In this document: positions 26,531 to 34,299 of the stretch, in pieces
Layout: the number at the start of each line of letters is the position of its first letter
How positions within the stretch are numbered: position 1 is the stretch's first letter
Assembly: GCF_014042365.1 (NCBI RefSeq)
Contig: NZ_JACEZS010000012.1
Coordinates: 1 to 64,000 of the forward strand
From: Rugamonas fusca
GTDB taxonomy: Bacteria; Pseudomonadota; Gammaproteobacteria; Burkholderiales; Burkholderiaceae_D
DNA length: 64,000 nucleotides
Direction: 5' to 3'
Program-made: the position numbers and the translations under genes
The notes under the pieces: generated by a model
Told to the model about the DNA's origin: nothing
What the model saw: only the letters and a program-made list of their open reading frames with translations
The model's database searches: none

Positions 26531-26544
26531 TTAACTTGAATCAA
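26531..26544 (+). promoter_or_regulatory. FNR/DNR-like box of nrdD
   Basis: TTAAC-TTGA-ATCAA has a perfect right half and the same AAC-ending left half as the nirK boxes. A -41.5 start would fall near 26579, inside the NrdR-type boxes. Confidence 0.5.
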
Positions 26545-26577
26545 GAATAAACAAAGATGTGCCGGGATTCGTTGACC

Positions 26578-26624
26578 ACACCATATCTAGTGTTTAATCT
26601 GTAGTTCCAAACTACAGATAGTAT
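26578..26624 (+). promoter_or_regulatory. Tandem NrdR-type boxes of nrdD
   Basis: ACACCATATCTAGTGT (26578-26593) fits the NrdR box consensus. A weaker copy (26609-26624, 12 of 16 by my count) lies exactly 31 bp downstream, the usual spacing of paired NrdR boxes. A 10-bp hairpin (26597-26606 with 26610-26619) overlaps the second box. NrdR represses ribonucleotide reductase genes; no nrdR gene is in the window. Confidence 0.65.
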
Positions 26625-26635
26625 CCGGAGGGATT

Positions 26636-28651
26636 GTGGGCGAAGCCATGCAACAAACATACATCATCAAGCGCGACGGTTCGCGGCAGCATTTCGACGC
26701 CGCCAAGATCGTCGCCGCCCTGCAAAGCGCCGGCCTGGCCACCGGCGAATTCGACGCCGACGGCGCCAGCCGCCTGGCCCAGGTGACCGTGCTGCGCCTG
26801 AGCGACATGACGGACCTGGCGCAACTGACCGTCGAGCGCGTGCAGGACACCGTGGAATCGGTGCTGTACGACGCCGGCCACCGCAAGACGCTGCGCGCCT
26901 ACGTGGTCTACCGCGAGCAGCACCGCAGCCTGCGCCAGGACCGCAAGTCGCTGGTGGACGTGGAATCGTCGATCAACGAATATCTGAACCAGCAGGACTG
27001 GCGCGTGAACGCCAACGCCAACCAGGGCTATTCGCTCGGTGGCCTGATCCTGAACGTGTCGGGCAAGGTGATCGCCAACTACTGGCTCAATCACGTGTAC
27101 CCGCCCGAAGTGGGCCAGGCCCACCGCGATGCCGACATCCACATCCACGACCTGGACATGCTGGCCGGCTACTGCGCCGGCTGGTCGCTGCGCACCCTGC
27201 TCAACGAGGGCTTGAACGGCGTGCCGGGCAAGGTGGAATCGAGCCCGCCCAAGCACATGTCGAGCGCCATCGGCCAGATCGTCAATTTCCTCGGCACGCT
27301 GCAGAACGAATGGGCCGGCGCCCAGGCGTTCAGCTCCTTCGACACCTACATGGCACCCTACATCCGCAAGGACAGCCTGTCGTACGACGAAGTGAAGCAG
27401 TACATCCAGGAGCTGATCTACAACCTCAACGTGCCGTCGCGCTGGGGTACCCAGACCCCGTTCACCAACCTTACGTTCGACTGGGTCTGCCCGGAAGACC
27501 TGCGCGAACAGGTGCCCGTGATCGCCGGCCAGGAGATGCCGTTCACCTACGGCGACCTGCAAACCGAGATGGACATGATCAACCGCGCCTACATCGAGAT
27601 CATGATGACGGGCGACGCCAAGGGCCGCGCGTTCACCTTCCCCATCCCGACCTACAACATCACCGAGGATTTCGCCTGGGAGAGCCCAAACGCGGAACTG
27701 CTGTTCGAGATGACGGCGCGCTACGGCCTGCCCTACTTCCAGAATTTCATCAACTCGGAACTGAAGCCGAACATGATCCGTTCCATGTGCTGCCGTTTGC
27801 AGCTGGACCTGCGCGAGCTGCTCAAGCGCGGCAACGGCCTGTTCGGATCGGCCGAGCAAACGGGTTCGCTGGGCGTGGTGACGGTCAATTGCGCGCGCCT
27901 GGGCTACCTGCACCGCGGCGATGAAGCGGGCCTGCTGGCCGCGCTCGACCGGCTGCTCCAGCTGGGCAAACAGAGCCTGGAAATCAAGCGCAAGGTGATC
28001 CAGCGCCACATGGACAATGGCCTGTTCCCGTACACCAAACGCTACCTGGGCACGCTGCGCAACCACTTCTCCACGCTGGGCGTGAACGGCATCAACGAGA
28101 TGATCCGCAACTTCAGCGACGACGCCGACGACATCACCACGCCCATGGGCCGCGACTTCGCGCTGCGCCTGCTGGACCACGTGCGCGCCCGCATGCTGGA
28201 GTTCCAGGACGAGACGGGCCATATGTACAACCTGGAAGCGACGCCCGCCGAAGGCACGACCTACCGCTTCGCTAAGGAAGACCGCAAGCGCTATCCCGAG
28301 ATCCTGCAAGCGGGCACCAAGGATATGCCCTACTACACCAACTCCTCGCAGCTGCCGGTCGGCTACACGGACGATCCGTTCGAGGCACTGGAGCAGCAGG
28401 ACGCCCTGCAACGCAAGTACACGGGCGGCACCGTGCTGCACCTGTACATGACGGAAGCGCTGTCCAGCCCTGCCGCCTGCCGCACGCTGGTGCGCCGCGC
28501 GCTGGGCCGCTTCGGCCTGCCGTACATCACGATCACGCCGACGTTCTCGATCTGTCCGAAACACGGCTACCTGAGCGGCAGCCACAAGTTCTGCCCGAAA
28601 TGCGATGCTGACCTGATCGCACGCCAGCAACGCGACGTTGCAACCCTCTAA
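26636..28651 (+). CDS. nrdD: Anaerobic ribonucleoside-triphosphate reductase, large part lacking the glycyl-radical domain
   Basis: This is a class III reductase that makes deoxynucleotides without oxygen. The 671 residues have an ATP-cone (about 1-95) and the NrdD catalytic barrel. A metal-binding CPKH...CPKC near the C terminus has His in place of one of the four usual Cys. The protein stops right after this site, without the glycine-radical segment that normally follows. That segment is in the next gene, in the same reading frame after a TAA and 15 nt. The GTG at 26636 has GGAGG 4 nt upstream. The nearest ATG (26648) is too far from it. Confidence 0.92.
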   Translation: MGEAMQQTYIIKRDGSRQHFDAAKIVAALQSAGLATGEFDADGASRLAQVTVLRLSDMTDLAQLTVERVQDTVESVLYDAGHRKTLRAYVVYREQHRSLRQDRKSLVDVESSINEYLNQQDWRVNANANQGYSLGGLILNVSGKVIANYWLNHVYPPEVGQAHRDADIHIHDLDMLAGYCAGWSLRTLLNEGLNGVPGKVESSPPKHMSSAIGQIVNFLGTLQNEWAGAQAFSSFDTYMAPYIRKDSLSYDEVKQYIQELIYNLNVPSRWGTQTPFTNLTFDWVCPEDLREQVPVIAGQEMPFTYGDLQTEMDMINRAYIEIMMTGDAKGRAFTFPIPTYNITEDFAWESPNAELLFEMTARYGLPYFQNFINSELKPNMIRSMCCRLQLDLRELLKRGNGLFGSAEQTGSLGVVTVNCARLGYLHRGDEAGLLAALDRLLQLGKQSLEIKRKVIQRHMDNGLFPYTKRYLGTLRNHFSTLGVNGINEMIRNFSDDADDITTPMGRDFALRLLDHVRARMLEFQDETGHMYNLEATPAEGTTYRFAKEDRKRYPEILQAGTKDMPYYTNSSQLPVGYTDDPFEALEQQDALQRKYTGGTVLHLYMTEALSSPAACRTLVRRALGRFGLPYITITPTFSICPKHGYLSGSHKFCPKCDADLIARQQRDVATL

Positions 28652-28666
28652 ACGAAAGGAACCACC

Positions 28667-28861
28667 ATGACCGATATGAGCCACACCCTGCAAGCCATGC
28701 CACGCACCGTTGTGCTGAACGACGCCGACCGCCAGCCGTGCGAAATCTGGACCCGCGTGATGGGCTACCACCGTCCCGTGTCGTCCTTCAATACGGGCAA
28801 GAAGGGTGAGTTCTACGAGCGCAAATACTTCCAGGAGCCGCAAAGCACTGCGGCCTGCTAG
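28667..28861 (+). CDS. Detached glycyl-radical domain of anaerobic ribonucleotide reductase
   Basis: This 64-residue protein contains the glycyl-radical loop RVMGYHRPV, with G33 as the likely radical site, and the family tail (SSFNTGKKGEFYERKYF). It has its own ribosome site (AAAGGAA, 7 nt before the ATG) and starts 15 nt after the nrdD stop, in the same frame. It should bind NrdD and be activated by NrdG, a two-piece arrangement comparable in principle to the spare radical domain GrcA of pyruvate formate-lyase. Similar short proteins exist in other proteobacteria as far as I recall. It ends 1 nt before nrdG. Confidence 0.85.
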   Translation: MTDMSHTLQAMPRTVVLNDADRQPCEIWTRVMGYHRPVSSFNTGKKGEFYERKYFQEPQSTAAC

Positions 28862-28862
28862 C

Positions 28863-29570
28863 ATGGACGCCGGCCAGCTCAAGGTGGGCGGCTTCACGCC
28901 GTTCACTGCCACCGACTACCCCGGCCACCTGGCGGCGGTCGTGTTCGTGCAGGGATGCGCGTGGCGTTGCGGTTACTGCCACAACCCGCACCTGCAATCG
29001 CGTCCCAAGCGCAGCCCGCTGGCCTGGTCCAGCGTGCTGAAGGTGCTGCAGAAGCGGGCCGGCCTGATTGACGGCGTGGTCTTCAGCGGCGGCGAGCCGA
29101 CCACCGACCCGGCATTGCCGGCGGCGGTGGACGAAGTGCGCGCGCTGGGATTCAAGGTGGGCCTGCACACGGCCTGCATCTACCCGGACCGGCTGCGCGA
29201 ACTGCTGCCCAAGCTGGACTGGGTAGGATTCGACGTCAAGGCGCCATTCGACAAGTATGCGGCAGTGACGGGCGCACCGGGCAGCGGCGTGGATGCCGAA
29301 GCATGTGCACGCGCCATCCTGGAGAGCGGCATTCCATATGAATGCCGCACCACCGTGCATCCCACGCTACTTAAACCGGACGGCATCATCGCGCTGGCGT
29401 CCACCCTGGCCGACATGGGGGTGAAGAACTACGTGTTGCAGGAGTTCCGCTCGCAAGGTTGCGGAGATGGTGCGCTGAACGCGGGTGCGGTGGCTGGTTA
29501 TCCCGGCCCGGCCATCGTCAGCGCCGTATCGGACATGTTCCCGCACTTTACAATGCGGCGCAGCCACTAA
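28863..29570 (+). CDS. nrdG: Anaerobic ribonucleotide reductase activating enzyme
   Basis: This 235-residue radical SAM enzyme has the cluster motif CxxxCxxC (C32, C36, C39 in CAWRCGYC) and the SAM-binding GGEPT. It installs the glycyl radical, here presumably on the separate 64-residue protein. Its start ATG is 1 nt after that gene's stop, so translation is coupled. It is longer than E. coli NrdG and resembles the pyruvate formate-lyase-activase-like NrdG group. It ends before a REP cluster that separates it from the convergent decarboxylase gene. Confidence 0.93.
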   Translation: MDAGQLKVGGFTPFTATDYPGHLAAVVFVQGCAWRCGYCHNPHLQSRPKRSPLAWSSVLKVLQKRAGLIDGVVFSGGEPTTDPALPAAVDEVRALGFKVGLHTACIYPDRLRELLPKLDWVGFDVKAPFDKYAAVTGAPGSGVDAEACARAILESGIPYECRTTVHPTLLKPDGIIALASTLADMGVKNYVLQEFRSQGCGDGALNAGAVAGYPGPAIVSAVSDMFPHFTMRRSH

Positions 29571-29591
29571 AGGGCCTAAAAAAGACGGGGT

Positions 29592-29679
29592 CAGGTCCGG
29601 CATCGCGCCATATTGGGGCGCGATGCCGGACCTGCCCCCCGGCCGTGTTGTGGCACGATGCCGGACCTGACCCCCGCCG
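29592..29679. repeat. REP-like cluster with 18-bp hairpin
   Basis: An 18-bp perfect inverted repeat (29592-29609 with 29617-29634) is followed by a third partial copy at 29657-29679 containing GATGCCGGACCTGACC. The unit resembles the remnant at 131-146. It lies between the convergent nrdG and decarboxylase genes and could serve as a two-way terminator. A T-run follows at 29681-29685 on the plus strand. Confidence 0.75.
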
Positions 29680-29683
29680 CTTT

Positions 29684-31321
29684 TTATGCCGTTGGTGTGG
29701 TGCTTTGCAGGCGGCGCACACCGTCCACGAAGCGCGCCAGCGTGGCCGACAGCGCGCCGCGCGGCAGCATCGCTTCGATCAGCTGGAACTTGCCGCGCGT
29801 GGCCAAGGCCTTCTGCAAGGCCTGCTGCAGCTGCTCGCGCGTTTCGGCGCGATAGCCATCGCCGCCCAGGGCTGGCGCGGCGTCCGCAAAGTGCCAGTCA
29901 CTCAGGTCGTTGTAGCGGGCCGTGGGCTGGAACGTGCGCAGCATCTCCCAGCCGCAGTTGTTGAACACGATGACGATGGGATCCCAGCCATAACGCTGGC
30001 AGTTGCCCAGCTCCCAGCCCGTCATCTGGAAGGCGCCGTCGCCGACGAGGATGATGGGCCGCTCGCCACTCGATGCCTGCAAGCCCAGGCCGGCCGGCAC
30101 GCCGTAGCCCATGGTGGCGTAATAGCCGGGCGCCAGCAGCGCCGTGTTCTCGATATCGAGCGCCGTGAAGAAGCAGTCGCCGATGTCCGACACGATGGGC
30201 ATGCGGCCATGGCTGGCCATCAGGTCGTTGACTGCGCGCGCGATGTCCATCGGTTCGATGGGCGCACCGTCGGCCTTCAATTCGTGCGGATAGCGGGCCG
30301 TCTTGTGCTCAGGCGCTTGCGGTGCCAGCGACTGCGCGCACTCCAGCAGGCCGTCCAGCAGCGCTTCCAGCGGAATGTCGGGGTAGACGTGGTAGCCCAT
30401 CGTAACCTGCCCGTCCAACGCCAGTATGCCGCGCCGCATATCGATCTTGCGTTCGGAGACGCCGAAGTTGGTGTCCGAGACGAGCACGCCCAGCATCAGC
30501 AGCGCGTCCGATTCCTCCACCGCTTGCGTGATGGCCGGATCGCCCGCCACGCCCAGGTAGGTGCCCAGCAACGGCGCGTCCGTCTCGGCCAGCAGGCCTC
30601 GGCCCATGATGGTGGTGGCCACCGGCACGCGCAGCAGCTTGGCCAGCCGCGCCACCTTGTCCTCGACGCCGAAGCGGCGGATCTCGATCCCCACCAGCAG
30701 CACGGGATTGCGCGCCCGCGCCAGCCGCGCCAGCAGTTCCTGCACGCAGGCTTGCAGCGCGTCCGCGTCATGCGCGGGCGCGGGCAGGCGCGGCACGGGT
30801 TCGCACGGCACGGCCACCATGTCGCGCGGCAGTTCGATGTACACGGGACGCGACTGCGCCTGGCAGTTGCGCAGCACCCGGGCAATCTCCGCCGGTGCGG
30901 TCTCCGCATTGTTCAACACCACCTGGTCGCAGGTAATCTCGCGGAAGATGGCCAGCTGCGAGTCCAGCGTGCGGGTCTGGTGGTGCAGCAGGAAGCCGTT
31001 GCGGCGCTCGTGCGCGGCAGGCGCACCGGAGATGATCACCATCGGCACCTTCTCCGCATAGGACGAGGCGACCGCGTTGACCATATTGAGCGCACCGGCG
31101 CCATAGGTGACCACGGCCACACCGAGGCCGCCGCCCTGGAAGCGGGCCGCCGCGTCGGCCGCGAAGCCCACGCCCGGCTCGTGGCTCAACGTGTACAGCG
31201 GCAGCACTTGCGATTGCTCAACCTGCTGGAAGAACGGCAGCACGAAGTCGCCGGGCAGGCCAAACAATTCGCGGGCGCCGTGCGCCTTGAGCGCATGCAG
31301 CAGGGACAGGGACAGGTTCAT
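29684..31321 (-). CDS. ipdC: Indolepyruvate/phenylpyruvate decarboxylase (thiamine diphosphate enzyme)
   Basis: This 545-residue ThDP-dependent decarboxylase is closest in pattern to the Azospirillum IpdC/PpdC group (MNLSLSLLHALKAHGARELFGLPGDF, LYTLSHEPGVGFAADAAAR, VTYGAGALNMVNAVA). The ThDP/Mg motif GDG...NN is visible near VGDGAFQMTGWELG and FNNCGWEM. It would convert aromatic 2-oxo acids to aldehydes, on the way to indoleacetic or phenylacetic acid. The start at 31321 has GAGGAG upstream and overlaps the DGC gene stop by 4 nt. Clustering with anaerobic ubiquinone genes is unusual. Confidence 0.85.
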   Translation of the reverse strand: MNLSLSLLHALKAHGARELFGLPGDFVLPFFQQVEQSQVLPLYTLSHEPGVGFAADAAARFQGGGLGVAVVTYGAGALNMVNAVASSYAEKVPMVIISGAPAAHERRNGFLLHHQTRTLDSQLAIFREITCDQVVLNNAETAPAEIARVLRNCQAQSRPVYIELPRDMVAVPCEPVPRLPAPAHDADALQACVQELLARLARARNPVLLVGIEIRRFGVEDKVARLAKLLRVPVATTIMGRGLLAETDAPLLGTYLGVAGDPAITQAVEESDALLMLGVLVSDTNFGVSERKIDMRRGILALDGQVTMGYHVYPDIPLEALLDGLLECAQSLAPQAPEHKTARYPHELKADGAPIEPMDIARAVNDLMASHGRMPIVSDIGDCFFTALDIENTALLAPGYYATMGYGVPAGLGLQASSGERPIILVGDGAFQMTGWELGNCQRYGWDPIVIVFNNCGWEMLRTFQPTARYNDLSDWHFADAAPALGGDGYRAETREQLQQALQKALATRGKFQLIEAMLPRGALSATLARFVDGVRRLQSTTPTA

Positions 31322-31737
31322 GGTATGGTCTCCTCGGGTAGATTTGATGGGGGCGCCGGAGGGGCCGATCGGGCGCCCTCCAGCATGGCCTCGACCTGCG
31401 CGACGGCCTGGTCGGCCTGCGCAGGGTCGAAATCGGTATGGAACCGTTTCTTGATACCCATGTGCTGCAGCAGCACATGGTGGGTAGGGACGACGGCATG
31501 CCGCTCCAGGCAGTTGCGGGCGCACGCGAGCGCGCAGCCATCGATGGCGACGATGGTGCGGCCGGACTTGGCCAGCTTGACCAGCGACGGCACGTCACCG
31601 CCCACGCCCGCGATGCACGACATTTCGGCCACGCCGCGCCGGTCCAGTTGCAGCGCCACCTGGTTGGCCGTCTGCGCGGCGCTGGAACAGCCGGAACACG
31701 AGTAGACCAGCGGCAGATCCTTGTGTTTTCCAGCCAT
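31318..31737 (-). CDS. DGC-domain putative zinc-binding protein
   Basis: The 139 residues contain conserved Cys pairs CSGC (C14, C17), a single Cys in MSCIAGVGGD and the signature DGCALACARNC, which defines the DGC domain family. Metal binding is likely, but the role is unknown. Related proteins occur near anaerobic respiration genes. The start has GGAGGAA upstream. Its stop overlaps the decarboxylase start, so the two are co-translated. Confidence 0.85.
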   Translation of the reverse strand: MAGKHKDLPLVYSCSGCSSAAQTANQVALQLDRRGVAEMSCIAGVGGDVPSLVKLAKSGRTIVAIDGCALACARNCLERHAVVPTHHVLLQHMGIKKRFHTDFDPAQADQAVAQVEAMLEGARSAPPAPPSNLPEETIP

Positions 31738-31763
31738 CGCGTGTTCCTCCGTTCAGTGTTGCA

Positions 31764-32264
31764 TCAGCCGCGCTTGGCGGCGCCAGGTCTCAGTCCTTGC
31801 AGCCACCGTTGCAGCGCCTGGCGCGCCAGGTCCAGCATCGGCGCTTCGATCGCGTCCAGCGTGTTCTTGACCAGCAGGCCCAGTTCCGTGTCGCCTTCCA
31901 TGGACAGGCGGCGGCAGAAGAACAGCGTGTCCGGATCTTCCTCGCGGCGTGCCAGGGCCAGGAAATCGCGCGCGCTGGCGGCGATCTCCAGGTCCACCTG
32001 CGGCGCACGGCGGCGGGCGGCGAAGCGCTCGCCCTGCCATTCGAAATCGAACGACACCGACGCGTCGCGCACGGTGATGCGCAGGCTGCGCCCTTGCAGG
32101 CTGGCGCGCACGTCGGCCGGCAGGTGCTGGCGCAAGGTCAGGTTCAGGCCCGTGACGAACAGCAGCGAGCCGGGGAACGGCGGCAGTCGGCCGAAGAAGG
32201 CGGCCACGGGAGCCGGCAGCGTCTGGCCGGCGCGTTTGATGGATGGATTCGCGGTTTGCATCAT
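31764..32264 (-). CDS. ubiT: UbiT, SCP2-domain protein of anaerobic ubiquinone synthesis
   Basis: This 166-residue SCP2-like lipid-binding protein (LRQHLPADVRASLQGRSLRITVRD, then FLALARREEDPDTLFFCRRLSMEGDTELGL) matches UbiT (YhbT). In E. coli UbiT works with UbiU and UbiV in oxygen-independent hydroxylation of ubiquinone precursors, probably by carrying the lipid intermediate. It begins with ATGATG overlapping the ubiV stop codon. It is part of ubiU-ubiV-ubiT-DGC-ipdC. Confidence 0.9.
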   Translation of the reverse strand: MMQTANPSIKRAGQTLPAPVAAFFGRLPPFPGSLLFVTGLNLTLRQHLPADVRASLQGRSLRITVRDASVSFDFEWQGERFAARRRAPQVDLEIAASARDFLALARREEDPDTLFFCRRLSMEGDTELGLLVKNTLDAIEAPMLDLARQALQRWLQGLRPGAAKRG

Positions 32265-33163
32265 GCTGCCTTCCCTGCTTGTTGTTCGAGACCTGGTTTG
32301 CCGTACCAGTAACCGTTGCACGCTTCGGCCGGCATACAGTCGGCCAGGATGGCGTTGGCCGCCGGACCGGACATATCGCCCCGGCGCACGGCGTCGTAGC
32401 ACTCGATCACGCGCCGCGTATGCTGCGATTGCGGGCTCAGTCGCACCACATCCACGCCCAGCCTGGCCATCTGGTCCAGCTCCTCGATCAGGTTATAGAC
32501 CAGCGCGGACTGGGTCTGGGTGCCGTTCAGCACGAGGAATGGCGCGTCCTCGCGGGTCTGCATCAGCAAACCGTCCGGGTAGTCCAGGCAGCTGAAGCGG
32601 CAATCATCCTTGGGCAGATTGCGGTTGCGCGCCGTGAAGCAGCGGGCCGAGAACGCCAGCGGCATGCGGCCGTAGGAGAACACTTCCGTTTCCATGCCGG
32701 CCGGACGGCCCGCCTGCATCTGCTCCAGGCCTTCGCGCCCCATCTCCAGCGGCATGACCCAGCGGCGCGCGCCCAATTGGCCCATCAACTGCAGCGTGGG
32801 CGGGTTGTAGACGTTCACGTGCGGACCAGCCACGAACGGGATGCCGCCGGCCACCAGGTGCACGGCGCCCATGTCGTTCGCCTCCACGGCGAAGCGGCCA
32901 TTGCCCGTCAGGCGGCGCAGCGTCGTCACGTCGGAGCCCGATTCGAGCAGGGCCAGTGTGGACAGCACCACTTCCTTGCCGGCCGCCTGCAGCTTTTCGG
33001 CGATCTCCAGCCAGTCGGCCAGCCGCAGTTCATGGCGGCGCGAGCACACGGCTTCGCCGAGGTAGACGATATCGACCGGCGAGGTCGCGATCTCCTCGTA
33101 GAACTTCATTACGGTGTCGCGGGGCCAGTAATACAGGATGGGGCCCAGGGCGAGTTTCAACAT
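32261..33163 (-). CDS. ubiV: UbiV, U32-family Fe-S protein of anaerobic ubiquinone synthesis
   Basis: The 300 residues belong to the peptidase U32 superfamily. The expected four cluster Cys are present: C in SARCFTARN, two in DDCRFSCLDYP and one in EACNGYW. With UbiU it forms the heterodimer that hydroxylates ubiquinone precursors without oxygen, using prephenate as oxygen donor in E. coli. It starts 17 nt after ubiU. It has a normal length for UbiV. Confidence 0.93.
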   Translation of the reverse strand: MLKLALGPILYYWPRDTVMKFYEEIATSPVDIVYLGEAVCSRRHELRLADWLEIAEKLQAAGKEVVLSTLALLESGSDVTTLRRLTGNGRFAVEANDMGAVHLVAGGIPFVAGPHVNVYNPPTLQLMGQLGARRWVMPLEMGREGLEQMQAGRPAGMETEVFSYGRMPLAFSARCFTARNRNLPKDDCRFSCLDYPDGLLMQTREDAPFLVLNGTQTQSALVYNLIEELDQMARLGVDVVRLSPQSQHTRRVIECYDAVRRGDMSGPAANAILADCMPAEACNGYWYGKPGLEQQAGKAA

Positions 33164-33180
33164 GCTTGCTCCCTAAGAGA

Positions 33181-34224
33181 TTATTTCCACGAACGGTGAT
33201 AGGCGCCCAGCGTGTGCTGCTGGCCTTCCGCCACCCGGTTCAGCTCCGTCATCCAGTCCGGCTTGACGGAATAGCGTGCCGCGTTGTTTTTGGCCTGGTC
33301 GATGGCGTCGCGCCACACGCGCGTGACCTGCGCCACGTAGGCGGGGCTGCGCTGGCGGCCTTCGATCTTCACGGCGCGCACGCCCATGTTGATCAGCTGC
33401 GGCAGCAGTTCCAGCGTATTCAGGCTGGTCGGTTCTTCAACGGCGTAGTAGGTTTCGCCTTCCACGTTGAAGCGGCCCTTGCACAGTGTGGGGTAGCTGG
33501 CGTTTTCTTCCTCGTCGTAGCGGTCGATCAGCACCCCGTTCAGGCGCGATTCCAGGCCCTTCGGCCCCTGCTGCCAGCGCACGGCCTTGGCCGGCGAGCA
33601 CACGCCGTGGGTGTTGGGCGATTCGCCCGTGGCGTAGGACGACAGCGCGCAGCGCCCTTCCACCATCACGCACAAGCTGCCGAATCCGAACACTTCGATC
33701 TCCACCGTCGTATTGGCGGCCACGGATTCCACCTGGGCCAGCGACAGCACGCGCGGCAGCACGGCGCGCGCGACGCCGAAGTGCTTCTGGTAGAAGTTGA
33801 TGGCTTCGTAGTTGGTAGCTGAGCCCTGCACGGACAGGTGCAGGCGCAGGTCCGGGAAGTGCTCGGCCGCGTACTGCATCAGGCCCGGATCGGCGAGGAT
33901 CACGGCGTCCACGCCGGCGCCGGCCGCGCGGTCGATGGCGGTGCGCCACAAGCCGCTGGTGGAAGGCTGCGGATAAGTGTTCAGGGCCAGCAGCACCTTG
34001 CGCCCGCGGCTATGGGCATACTCGATACCCTGGGCGATGGCCACGTCGTCGAAATTGAGGCCGGCGAAGTTGCGGGCGTTGGTGGCGTCGCGGAAGCCCA
34101 GGTAGACGCAGTCGGCACCGTTGTCGATGGCGGCCTTGAGCGCCGGCAGGCTGCCGGCGGGGCAAACCAGTTCTATGCCGGCTTGGCTTTCGGCCGGGCT
34201 GGAAGATACGGATAAATTACTCAT
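33181..34224 (-). CDS. ubiU: UbiU, U32-family Fe-S protein of anaerobic ubiquinone synthesis
   Basis: The 347 residues are of the peptidase U32 family, with the cluster Cys in SLCVMVEGRCALSS, NTHGVCSPA and PTLCKGRF. It partners UbiV. The first 15 residues are a Ser-rich extension before the conserved GIELVCPAGSLPALKAAIDNGADCVYLGF. It is the first ubi gene, 75 nt after the nitronate monooxygenase-like gene, so one transcript from the FNR box at 35520 may serve all six genes. Confidence 0.94.
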   Translation of the reverse strand: MSNLSVSSSPAESQAGIELVCPAGSLPALKAAIDNGADCVYLGFRDATNARNFAGLNFDDVAIAQGIEYAHSRGRKVLLALNTYPQPSTSGLWRTAIDRAAGAGVDAVILADPGLMQYAAEHFPDLRLHLSVQGSATNYEAINFYQKHFGVARAVLPRVLSLAQVESVAANTTVEIEVFGFGSLCVMVEGRCALSSYATGESPNTHGVCSPAKAVRWQQGPKGLESRLNGVLIDRYDEEENASYPTLCKGRFNVEGETYYAVEEPTSLNTLELLPQLINMGVRAVKIEGRQRSPAYVAQVTRVWRDAIDQAKNNAARYSVKPDWMTELNRVAEGQQHTLGAYHRSWK

Positions 34225-34250
34225 GTGTGCGAGATCAAGGCTAGGTTGAG

Positions 34251-34273
34251 CCGGCCGCAGCCGCGGCGGCCGG
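34251..34273 (-). terminator. GC hairpin between the nitronate monooxygenase-like gene and ubiU
   Basis: An 8-bp stem (34251-34258 with 34266-34273, loop of 7) has no T-run. It could be an attenuator or an RNA processing or stability element rather than a full terminator. Confidence 0.35.
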
Positions 34274-34299
34274 TGGAAATTGTGGTGCGTTGCGACCGC

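Noticed and set aside
34230..34240. TTGAT half-site just before ubiU as an FNR box
   Set aside because: Only one half-site is present, and it is about 10 nt from the start codon, too close for an activator site.
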